Shown one piece after another: positions 44,602-53,856 of a DNA stretch of 64,000 nt. The DNA is taken from assembly GCA_949130485.1 (NCBI GenBank), contig OX422183.1:7220636-7284635 (forward strand), read 5' to 3'. The position numbers and the translations under genes are program-made. A model generated the notes under the pieces. The model was given only the letters and a program-made list of their open reading frames with translations, searched no databases and was not told where the DNA came from. The DNA is from Agelas oroides (taxonomy: Eukaryota > Porifera > Demospongiae > Agelasida > Agelasidae). Each line of letters opens with the position of its first letter. Position 1 is the first letter of the stretch.

Positions 44602-45622
44602 TTAAGGTGGCACGGTCGTCCCTCGGCGGAGGTTAACGAAAACATAAACTTGGGTTACAGTCAGGACCAGGGTTACTCCTAGTTTCAGGGTTAGGGTTTG
44701 GTTTAGGGCAATCTTGCTTTGCCTAATTTTAAAAAGGGTTTTAGTAGCTCATTAATATATTCATGAACCCAAAATTGCCACTCGATGGACGCATCTACAC
44801 GCTCACTGTAGGTAGCGTCCCAACCACCAATGTATCTCAAATCAATCTATGCCAGCTTTTGTTCAAAGCTACTCTCAAAGTCAGGCTAGACTCATGTTTG
44901 TCACTACTCTTGGAATGGACAACTTTGACTGCACCAAAATGAATGCACATTTCGAAAAATTCACAGCTTGTCTACGGGAGGGGCTCATTCACGAGTGGAA
45001 GCAAGCATTACTAGCCCCACCTCTCCCCCTTATGTCGCTAAACAACTCACGGCTCTGTTCCACACACAGCCACCGTTCAGCTCCCTTGTCTGTCAGACTG
45101 TAGCACAAACGATAAATTGCGTATTCTAGTTAAAGCCCAGCCCAGCACTCGAAGCACCTGGCCACGGTCACCAACTAGACTAGGCATACGGCCGCGAGAC
45201 CTGGGCCTACTCAACAAATACAGTCTTGGCCATTGTGGCCTTTCTGCTGCTTCTAGACACAAGCTTGCTTTCACAAGCAGGCATCACGCACTACTCACAG
45301 CTACTGACACTACAGCACTCTACTAAACTCCTTCTCTTTTTTTTTTTTTTTTTTTTTTTAAGTCGATCTAAGCTTATCTTCAAAGTTCCGAGCACCACAT
45401 GAAGGGTGCCGCCAGGCCACATCTTAACTAACTTAATTATAAACTGATTATTGGATGGCAATGCCGACAGGAAATGGGGAAAATCCCCAATTTTACGGAC
45501 TGTGAACGGTTTGAGACTCCCAAAACGGACTGTGCGCTAAAATTTTAACAAGATAAAGAAGACTATCAACTTGGATTCCAGGTTTGTTGACCTTGAAAAT
45601 ACAGGGTACCGTGCCACCTTAA
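44602..45622. mobile_element. TTAA-flanked element, 15-bp terminal repeats
   Basis: The left end TTAAGGTGGCACGGT is matched perfectly by ACCGTGCCACCTTAA at 45608-45622. The interior contains a poly-T run (45340-45360) and sequence homologous, in opposite orientation, to 46110-46588. Short frames share RLMFVT…MDNF between the two copies (plus 44849-45103 and minus 46118-46456). I do not recognise that protein, and no transposase catalytic motif is visible. Confidence 0.75.
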
Positions 45623-45799
45623 CCTCTAGCAACCAAACTATTAATGAAACACTGACACCTATTATCACATAATGTGCAAACATTTCTCACATTAACGCCT
45701 AGATAATAGATGCTCTGAGATCATTGCTGATGTGTATCAAACCTGCAACTAAAATGTTTCCTTTAGTCATACATACCCATAGTTCGTAGATCAGCAGAA

Positions 45800-46588
45800 T
45801 ATACAGTCATAGTAGTCTATTGAGTATAGTCTTCCCTGATAGACACAACCTATAACCATAGGCCATGCTGGAAGGTCCTTGGTCCATGTATCCTTGTAGA
45901 CTCTGTGCATATATGCTAAGCATATAGTCTCGCATAGTTGGATTTAGACTTTTGGTGAAGAGACTGGCTACGATAGAGCACTGACCACCCATGCATGCCT
46001 TTTTGTCTTTCATGCAACCGTACATTTTCAAGCTTGCAAACCTGGAATCCAAGCTGATAGACTTCTTTGCTTTCACCAACTGTTTGCAATTAGTCAGTTT
46101 TGGGAGTGTTCAACATTTCACTGTATAATTGGAGATTTTACTAGCTTCCTGTTGGCATCAGCACCCCCATGTATAATGAACTTTGTTAAGATATGGCCTG
46201 GTTGAACCTTTTTTTTTTTGCTTCCAAGCCTAACTCCAAGTGGAAAGAAATATAATGGTGTACAATTTTCAAGTGTGTACTTGTGCACCCAAGCATGTAC
46301 AGATGCCAGAGTATAGAAGTCTGGTTGGAGAAAATTGTCCATTTCAAGATTAGTCACAAACATGAGCCTAGCCTTACTGATGGTGGCTGTGGACAACTGG
46401 TGGCATACATTAATTTGAAGCATGTTGGTGCCGTTAGGACCTAAACTGAGTGACAATGAGGATCAAGTTTATGAACACATTATTGAGCTAATAAAACCCA
46501 ATTTAAAAATTAGGCAATGCCCTAACACTAGGAGTAACCCTGGTGACTGGTTTATGTTTTTGTTAACCTCTGCCAAGTCCCACCTTAA
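45800..46588. mobile_element. Second copy of the same TTAA element, inverted and truncated
   Basis: Read on the minus strand from TTAAGGTGGGACTTGGCAGA, it follows the same order as the 44602 copy (AGAGGTTAAC, AACATAAAC, AGGGTTACTCCTAGT, GCCTAAT). It also contains GCTTGGATTCCAGGTTTG near its far end, as the first copy does near 45575. The distal terminus is not found. A 90-codon frame at 45807-46079 (minus) has no recognised domain. A fragment with AACCTGGAATCCAAGCTCAT also lies at about 51505. Confidence 0.65.
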
Positions 46589-46844
46589 GGTGGCACACAA
46601 CCCGCAGTATTTTCAAGGTTGATGTAATATCCCGAACTAGACTGCATGCAAACAACTGATAGCACAACACTCTAATCTCAACTCACTGGTTACAACTCAA
46701 CAGTCAAATATATGTGCAGCAATAGAACAAAGGGAATAAGAGGCCTCGTGGGGGGCATGCCCTGTGTACAAAGAACACAGGCACAAAGGCCTTACATTAC
46801 CATCACAAAAGGAGCATTCATGCACAAGTACAACCAAGCAGGTG

Positions 46845-47101
46845 TGTAACGAGTATGTTAATCAGTTGTGTATATAATCATCTGTCATTCTGTCATCACG
46901 GGACTAGGCCCCCACAACTGACTGCAGAAGTTTGCCCAAACAGGGATAAGTTACTCTCCTTAAGTGGAGGTTATAAAGAAGAAGAAGAAGACCCTCCTCG
47001 TGTACTCTCGGTCCTCTCTGATTGTACCCACTGATCGTTGTTGAACTCTTGTCCCTGTGACGGACGTCAGGCGCATAGACAGCAAGCAACAACACGTTAC
47101 A
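46845..47101 (+). repeat. 5' LTR, 257 bp, with about 88-bp extra segment
   Basis: Starts TGTAACGAGTATGTTAATCA and ends CAACAACACGTTACA. Relative to the 3' LTR it has an extra segment of about 88 bp (roughly 46903-46990) ending in an AAGAAGAAG run, just before ACCCTCCTCGTG. Confidence 0.95.
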
Positions 47102-47119
47102 TGGTGTCAGAGGTGGGAT
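47102..47119 (+). promoter_or_regulatory. Primer-binding site
   Basis: TGGTGTCAGAGGTGGGAT starts right after the LTR with TGG, the complement of a tRNA CCA end. I do not assign the tRNA. Confidence 0.75.
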
Positions 47120-47155
47120 CCCGCGTCCTCTGAGCGGTGATACAAGCCGATAACG

Positions 47156-50100
47156 ATGGCGACAGGAAACTTCGCACTCCCGCCCCCAGTACCGCTCGAT
47201 ATCCACAGCGACCAGGCCGGGGAGAAGTGGAAACGCTTCAAACGGGCCTGGGATAGCTACGCCCTCGCTACAGGACTGAACGAAAAGGACGAAGGCGTAC
47301 AAGTCGCGACATTGTTGACGGTGATCGGAGAAGAGGCGCGGGAGGTGTATTCTACCTTTACGGGTTGGGCGGCACCTGGCGACGACAAGAAAATAGATCC
47401 CATGTTAGAGAAGTTCGGACAGTACTGTGAGCCTCAAAAGAACATTCCGTTTGAGCGATACAGATTCAACCGTCGCTGCCAGGAGGCAGGAGAGAACTAC
47501 GACCAGTACCGCACAGCTCTCAGGAAACTCGCCGGAAACTGCGATTTTGGAACGATTACACCGGACGAAATCCTGCGTGACCGCCTCGTGTTCGGTATTC
47601 GCGACGGTAAGACCAGAGAGCGTTTGTTGAGAGAACCGGCGCTGACGCTGAAGCGAACAGACGAGATATGCCGTTCTGCGGAAAGTGCAGTCACGCAACT
47701 AAGGCTCGTGGATGATGGTCAAGGAACAGCTGTTAACGCCTTGAACACACCCCCTAAGTTGGCGCAGGGCTGCCCCAACTGCGGCAGACAGCACGACACC
47801 CAGCGGCGAGAGCTGTGTCCGGCCTTTGGCAAGATATGCCGGAAGTGCAAGAAACGAAACCACTTTGCAGCGAAGTGTCGGAGCAGGAACCAGAGAGCCC
47901 TCGCCCTGGACGAGACCGAGACACGGGATCCACCTGACGATGACGAGACATTGACACTCTCACTACCAGTCCATTGCCTGGATGACTCGCAATTCATTAC
48001 ACTCCGTGTCAGGTCAGGCAGCTACATCAGATTCCAGGTGGATACAGGGGCGCAATGTAATGTCCTACCAGTAGACACATACAAGAAGGCCACGGGCGAC
48101 AAGACCCTCCGCAACGTCACTCACACCAATACTCGAGTCACAGCCTATGGTGGAACCACACTGCCGGTTGTTGGACGTGTAATATTGGTGGTTTGGAGGG
48201 AAGCATCAGAGTACCGTCTGGACTGTTGGCTCGTAGACTCTCAAAAGATCCGTCCACTGCTCGGGCGCAAGGCATGCCTGGGCATGAAAGTCATCAAATA
48301 CCTTGACAACGATGCCATCCACAAGCCAAAGACTGGTAACGCCCCTGTCCATACTCTCGAACCAGCTGGACCTGTATTCATTGAACAGTTGCAAAGAGAG
48401 CATCCTGAAGTCTTTGGGGCAGGAGTGGGTCGACTGGAAGGAAAGTACAGGATCGTACTAGATAACAGCATTCAACCAGTGCAGCACCCTCCACGCCGAG
48501 TTCCAGTCCCCTTGCGTGATGCTCTAAAGGGTACACTAGACGACCTTGTGCAGCAGGATATTATAGCACCTGTCCAGCAGCCCACACCATGGGTCAGCTC
48601 CATGGTGGTCGTGCCGAAGAAGGATGGCAAGCTGCGTATATGCCTCGACCCACGTGACTTAAACAAGGCCATCCGCCGGGAACACTACCCACTCCCCACC
48701 ATAGAGGACATTGCGACACGCCTCCACAGTGCCAAAGTCTTCACGGTCCTCGACGTCCGCAAGGGTTTCTGGCACGTAGAGTTGGAAGAGGACTCCTCCT
48801 TCCTGACCACTTTCAACACCCCTTTTGGGCGGTACAGGTGGAAGAGAATGCCCTTCGGCATCTGCTCTGCGCCTGAAGTGTTCCAGCGGAGGATCCACCA
48901 ACTCATCGAAGGTTTACAGGGAGTGGAGGTTGTGGTGGATGACTTTGTTGTGGTTGGGTTTGAGGACACGCTGGAAGATGCTGTAAGAGACCATGACCAT
49001 AACCTGGAGGCGTTCCTTCAGAGATGTGCGGCCAGAGGTATCAGACTGAACAGCAACAAAGTGCAGCTGAGAAGGCAGGAGGTGCCATTCATTGGGCATG
49101 TAGCAACGGACAAAGGCCTCCGGGCAGACCCCACCAAAGTGGATGCAATCACACGAATGCCACCGCCCACAGATGTCGCTGGGGTCCAACGACTCCTGGG
49201 AATGGCCCAGTACTTAGCAAAGTTTCTTCCCCACCTCGCAGATGTAACAAAACCACTGAGAGAGCTCACTCACAAGGACGTCGAATGGGTCTGGGACAAA
49301 CCACAAGAGGATGCGTTTCAGAAGCTACAGAAAGCCATCACGAACATCCCTGTCCTGAGGTATTACAACCTCGAGGAAGAAGCCACAATACAATGCGATG
49401 CATCACGATCGGGACTAGGGGCCGCTTTGATGCAGAACGGACAACCTGTGGCTTATGCGTCCAGGGCCATGACGGAGGCAGAAACCTGGTATGCCCAGAT
49501 AGAAAAAGAACTCCTTGCTATTGTGTTTGCATGTAACAGATTTGATATTTACATTTATGGCAGGGACAGGGTGAGAGTGGAGTCGGACCACCAGCCATTA
49601 GAAGCAATCATGAAGAAGCCGCTCAATGATGCCCCAAAACGTCTCCAACGTATGCTCCTGCAACTGCAAAAATACTCACTCGACGTCACCTACAAGAAGG
49701 GTAAGCTCATGTATCTGGCTGACACTCTAAGCCGTGCATACTTACTTGACGAGGTCACTGTAGCGGAAGTAAAGGAGCTGGAATCGATCGACCACACTGA
49801 GTCATTGGCTGTGGCCCCAGAAGACCTAGAGCGCCTCAAGCTGGCGGCATCACAAGATGTGGCAATGCAGGAACTACGGCGCATCGTTCAAGAAGGCTGG
49901 CCAACACACAAAGCCGAAGTGCCAGATGCTGTTCGTCCGTACTTCGAGTTCCGAGACCAGATGACCACACAAGGTGGGCTAGTGTTCAAGGGCCAAGTCG
50001 TGGTAATTCCAGCAGCACTGAGAGCGGAGATGATGGCCAAGTGCCATGCCACGCACATTGGGATCGAAGGATGTGTCAGGTGTGCTCGTGAGTCAATGTA

Positions 50101-51145
50101 TTGGCCACGCATGTCATCCGATCTCAAAGATTACATATCCAGATGTGATGTGTGCCTAGCTTACCAAAGTGCACCACATAAGGAAACCCTCATGCAGCAT
50201 GAAATCATGGCCCGACCATGGGCAAAAGTGTGTGCTGATCTATGCGACTTTAGGGGACGGATGCTCTTGGTTGTCTGCGACTATTTCAGTGGCTTCATTG
50301 AGGTGGAGCGTTTGCACACAACAACCGCTACAGCAGTTAGCAGGGCTCTGAAGGCCCTTTTTGCCAGATATGGTGTCCCCGACGTGCTAGTGACCGACAA
50401 TGGGCCACAATTTGCCTCAGCTGAGTTTGTGTCTTTTGCCAAGAGATGGGGTTTCCAGCACGTTACATCATCTCCTCACTACCCACAATCTAATGGTAGG
50501 GCGGAAAATGCAGTAAAAACAGTCAAACGACTACTCACTAAATGCCAGGAGACAAGACAGTCGGAGTTCCAGGCTCTACTAGACTGGAACAACACACCGA
50601 CGGAGGGGGTGGGGTCAAGTCCGGCACAACGGTTCCTCGGCAGGAGATGTCGAACACTACTCCCCATGACAGAATCGATGTTGAAGCCAGCATACGATAC
50701 CACAACAGATGCCCAGGCATTGAAGGGCAAACGAGCCAAACAACCCTACTACTACGATCGCCAAGCTCGTGATCTTCCTCCCATAGCAGTGGGAGAGACT
50801 GTGAGACTGCGACTACCTGGGAAAAAGCAGTGGACGTCAGGGATATGTACTGGCACAGAGGGCCCACGAAGTTACACAGTTCAAGCGGGATGTACCGTGT
50901 ATCGGCGGAACAGACGACACCTAATCAAGGGTGGAGAACAAACACACCAGGAAGAACCCTCAGAGCCGAGTCAGCTAGATGATCCTGATTTGCCGCCATC
51001 ACCACCTGCACCCAACCCGGCACCACCAAACTTGCCGGAACCACAGCCACCATCGGCCCCCACACAGGACGAAACTCTGCAACTACGTCGATCAACGAGG
51101 CAGAGAACGACACCCGACTGGATTACAACATATGTGCCATCGTAA
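47156..51145 (+). CDS. Gag-Pol polyprotein of a Ty3/gypsy retrotransposon
   Basis: A single 1329-codon frame starts at the first ATG after the primer-binding site. In order: Gag (about 1-200); zinc-binding region (CPNCGRQHD, then CX2CX4HX4C in CRKCKKRNHFAAKC, about 205-240); aspartic protease (VDTGAQCNVLP, about 293); reverse transcriptase (LDVRKGFWHVELEE about 531, MPFGICSAPEVFQ, and the catalytic DD in VVVDDFVVV about 593); RNase H (CDASRSGLGAAL about 745, EKELLAIVFA, SDHQPLEAI); integrase zinc domain (H…H…CARES…CDVC) and core (D in ADLCDF, TDNGPQF, then E in SNGRAENAVK with 35 residues between D and E). A proline-rich tail and a basic LRRSTRQR segment end it. Gag and Pol are fused without a frameshift. 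The protein makes and integrates the element's cDNA copy. Confidence 0.97.
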   Translation: MATGNFALPPPVPLDIHSDQAGEKWKRFKRAWDSYALATGLNEKDEGVQVATLLTVIGEEAREVYSTFTGWAAPGDDKKIDPMLEKFGQYCEPQKNIPFERYRFNRRCQEAGENYDQYRTALRKLAGNCDFGTITPDEILRDRLVFGIRDGKTRERLLREPALTLKRTDEICRSAESAVTQLRLVDDGQGTAVNALNTPPKLAQGCPNCGRQHDTQRRELCPAFGKICRKCKKRNHFAAKCRSRNQRALALDETETRDPPDDDETLTLSLPVHCLDDSQFITLRVRSGSYIRFQVDTGAQCNVLPVDTYKKATGDKTLRNVTHTNTRVTAYGGTTLPVVGRVILVVWREASEYRLDCWLVDSQKIRPLLGRKACLGMKVIKYLDNDAIHKPKTGNAPVHTLEPAGPVFIEQLQREHPEVFGAGVGRLEGKYRIVLDNSIQPVQHPPRRVPVPLRDALKGTLDDLVQQDIIAPVQQPTPWVSSMVVVPKKDGKLRICLDPRDLNKAIRREHYPLPTIEDIATRLHSAKVFTVLDVRKGFWHVELEEDSSFLTTFNTPFGRYRWKRMPFGICSAPEVFQRRIHQLIEGLQGVEVVVDDFVVVGFEDTLEDAVRDHDHNLEAFLQRCAARGIRLNSNKVQLRRQEVPFIGHVATDKGLRADPTKVDAITRMPPPTDVAGVQRLLGMAQYLAKFLPHLADVTKPLRELTHKDVEWVWDKPQEDAFQKLQKAITNIPVLRYYNLEEEATIQCDASRSGLGAALMQNGQPVAYASRAMTEAETWYAQIEKELLAIVFACNRFDIYIYGRDRVRVESDHQPLEAIMKKPLNDAPKRLQRMLLQLQKYSLDVTYKKGKLMYLADTLSRAYLLDEVTVAEVKELESIDHTESLAVAPEDLERLKLAASQDVAMQELRRIVQEGWPTHKAEVPDAVRPYFEFRDQMTTQGGLVFKGQVVVIPAALRAEMMAKCHATHIGIEGCVRCARESMYWPRMSSDLKDYISRCDVCLAYQSAPHKETLMQHEIMARPWAKVCADLCDFRGRMLLVVCDYFSGFIEVERLHTTTATAVSRALKALFARYGVPDVLVTDNGPQFASAEFVSFAKRWGFQHVTSSPHYPQSNGRAENAVKTVKRLLTKCQETRQSEFQALLDWNNTPTEGVGSSPAQRFLGRRCRTLLPMTESMLKPAYDTTTDAQALKGKRAKQPYYYDRQARDLPPIAVGETVRLRLPGKKQWTSGICTGTEGPRSYTVQAGCTVYRRNRRHLIKGGEQTHQEEPSEPSQLDDPDLPPSPPAPNPAPPNLPEPQPPSAPTQDETLQLRRSTRQRTTPDWITTYVPS

Positions 51146-51257
51146 GAGACTCACACCAGGAATAGCAAGTTACTCTACTAATGCATTTATCATTGGTACC
51201 TTGGTGTGTGTGTGTGTGTGTTCATCTTTATATATCCTCATAGTGCGCATGTTTTAC

Positions 51258-51268
51258 AAAAGGGGAAA
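51258..51268 (+). promoter_or_regulatory. Polypurine tract
   Basis: AAAAGGGGAAA directly precedes the 3' LTR, the expected place for plus-strand priming. Confidence 0.8.
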
Positions 51269-51437
51269 TGTAACGAGTATGTTAATCAGTTGTGTATATA
51301 ATCATCTGTCATTCTGTCATTACGTGACCCTCCTCATGTACTCTCGGTCCTCTCTGATTGTACCCACTGATCGTTGTTGAACTCTTGTCCCTGTGACGGA
51401 CGTCAGGCGCATAGACAGCAAGCAACAACACGTTACA
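51269..51437 (+). repeat. 3' LTR, 169 bp
   Basis: Starts TGTAACGAGTATGTTAATCA and ends CAACAACACGTTACA. It lacks the segment of about 88 bp present in the 5' LTR and has otherwise only a few substitutions. Confidence 0.95.
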
Positions 51438-51442
51438 AGGTG

Positions 51443-51954
51443 TAAATACAGTAAAGTAACCACAACATAGCAAATACAATATACACTTTATTACAGTTGA
51501 CAAACCTGGAATCCAAGCTCATGGACTTCCTAGCTTTATTTTGAGACTGACTGGTGGGTGATTCTGTGTAACATCTAAGCCTGTTCTTGAAAGAAGGGGG
51601 ATTTCATTGATTGTTCATACATATACACATACTAGCTTCAAAAACTTTTACTCGAAGCTGTGAGACAAAATCCAGAACAGAAAGCCTGGGTTCGAGGCTG
51701 TAGCTACATGTACACAGCTCCTCAGACTACGTACTGATTATTATGTAGCCAAGGGGTTACTTAATTACCTGGTTCATGCCAGATGGACTAAACACAATCT
51801 TTTTAACTGGCTAACTACATAACGTAGCTATATATGCATGGTGAACAAGCATTGGGTATACATGTTGCAGCACCTAAATATATACAAGCTACCACACCTG
51901 TAACATAAACTATCGATGCAGGTAAAGTTGAAATGCTACACTAAGTCTGTTTCA
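51443..51954. other. Gene-free flank
   Basis: Contains a fragment with CAAACCTGGAATCCAAGCTC that matches the 44.6-46.6 kb repeat. Otherwise AT-rich, with no gene seen. Confidence 0.4.
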
Positions 51955-53570
51955 GGAGACCAAGCTGTTTCATCATATCTATAGCAGTATATATGTAAGG
52001 TACTACACTGTGCTTCTGTAGATATCGAGCAATGTCTGGGTGATTCGTATCTCTAGCCCATTGAAGTGGTGTCATGTTTAGCTGTTCTATGATGTCAGGA
52101 GGACACTTCAATTCTTTGATAAAAATCTTAACTATCTCTAAGTGACCACAAATAACTGCATAGTGCAGAGCAGTATGTCATACTGATGATGAAGTGGAGT
52201 GCACTCGTTGTCATCCAAATATGATGGACCATATATATAGCATTGCTTGTCAGTCAAATACTTGACTATGTGCAGATGACCAAATGCAGCAGCATTGTGA
52301 AGAGAAGTAGGTGTTGAAGGTTTGGGTCACAGTGCTGCTCCACAGTAAGGAACTTTACAATGCTAGTTGCGACACCTAACTTGAACTCTACTCTTTAAAA
52401 ACTTCAGTTAGCACTCTGCTATTATTGGATCCTTGCATTTTGCAGAATATGTTATAGAAAACATTTGTATATTCCCCTAAATGGAAGCAATATATTGTAC
52501 TTGTTTTTATCCCAACATGACGGATTGCAGCCTTGCTAATCAGTCTGACTAGCTATGTGCACGTGGCCATACCATCAGCAGAGGAGTTTTGCTGTAGTGG
52601 CCTCTTGGAAGGTTTGGGTCACAGTTCTGACCATGCAGAGATGAAGAATTGGACCATCCTCAAAAGCCCCTTTCATTGTTGCTAGATGTAGAGCAGTGTG
52701 ATTGTTAGCATTTCTACTTGTTAAATCATAGTGCACGCATTTCAAGAGTGAGAACCTATGTCTTTGTGACCAAACAGTGCTGCCATGTGAAGAGGAGTGT
52801 GCTGTTCATCCATCTCTGCATAGTGCTTCTCCACAGTAAGGAACTTCACGATATATGTGTGCCACTCCATGGCAGAGCACTGAAGAGGAGTTTCATATGT
52901 ACTTCTCTAAACATGATCATGATGGACTGCAGTTGAGCTATAACCACTGGCCATGGTGATGACCCGTGAAACAGCTAGCTGTGCTGAGGGAGAGAGATGA
53001 ACCGCCAAACTCTTAACCAATATTTGGAGAAAAACATCACAAACTTGGATCATTGTTAAATGGAGCATAGACTGGCTGAAAAGTTGTAAACATGGACTAC
53101 CCATAAGCTTATGTGTGACCATGCATGCCTTATAAAGAGGAGGACACTTCTTACAACAAATTGAAATGCTGAAAATGCCACGGCTCTACATCTAGAAATA
53201 GTGAGAGGCAATTCTTCATGCACATCTCACGATCAGTGAAGTTTTCTTCAAATGTGCTGTGACCCTCCGTTTCATGGTGATAAGGTGGAGTTTCATTCCA
53301 TGTGTTCATCCGAACATGAGTAAAGAGTTGTACTATAGTGACCTGGAATTATGGTATTAATGTTTGACTCATGATTTCTGACCAGAGATGAAAAATTTGA
53401 CAATGTCCAAATGCCTATTATTACGCCTCCATGCTAGCATGGTGAAGTGGGGTGTGCTGATCTTCATCCAGTCTTGCATATCAGTCAAATACATTGCTGC
53501 ATGATGACCTAGCCCAGTATTAGCCACAAATGCTGGGGTCAAAGCTATCCATAATTGCCACATCTACAAG
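51955..53570 (-). pseudogene. Decayed ankyrin-repeat copy
   Basis: The left end (ACCAAGCTGTTTCATCATAT, TAGCAGTATATATGTAAGGT) matches the 3' end of the intact ankyrin gene at 53870-53915. Further along the minus strand, fragments of the same ankyrin repeats (for example GATGAAGAATTGGACCATCC-type and CTTCACGATATATGTGTGCC segments) appear in broken order. Frameshifts, deletions and stops interrupt every frame. It is probably a tandem duplicate of the neighbouring gene that has lost function. Confidence 0.75.
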
Positions 53571-53856
53571 TCATGTTAGTAAATACCATGCAACTGAAAG
53601 ATGTCAAACAGCATAATTAATCTAAGCAAGTGTTGTTACACATACCATGACTGATTTGTATGACCATGGGTTGCGTAGCCAGGAGCCATAACAGCTGACA
53701 CTACTAATACCTTACATAGCTATAGCATACATTCACTATGATGCATGTATGTGATACATGTTGGTAACAAAACATGTAGCAAATTAAACACTGGTATTGA
53801 TGTACATAGTTACTATACTACCCACAGAAAGCTGGTGCATGTGAATACATAACTAA

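Larger units (their letters stand above)
46845..51437 (+). mobile_element. Complete Ty3/gypsy LTR retrotransposon
   Basis: The element has TGT…ACA LTRs at 46845-47101 and 51269-51437, a primer-binding site next to the 5' LTR, one intact gag-pol frame, a polypurine tract and a perfect 5-bp target duplication AGGTG (46840-46844 and 51438-51442). The alignable LTR sequence differs at only a few bases and the frame has no stops, so the insertion is young and possibly still mobile. It separates sequence that carries fragments of the 44.6-46.6 kb repeat on both sides. Confidence 0.97.
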
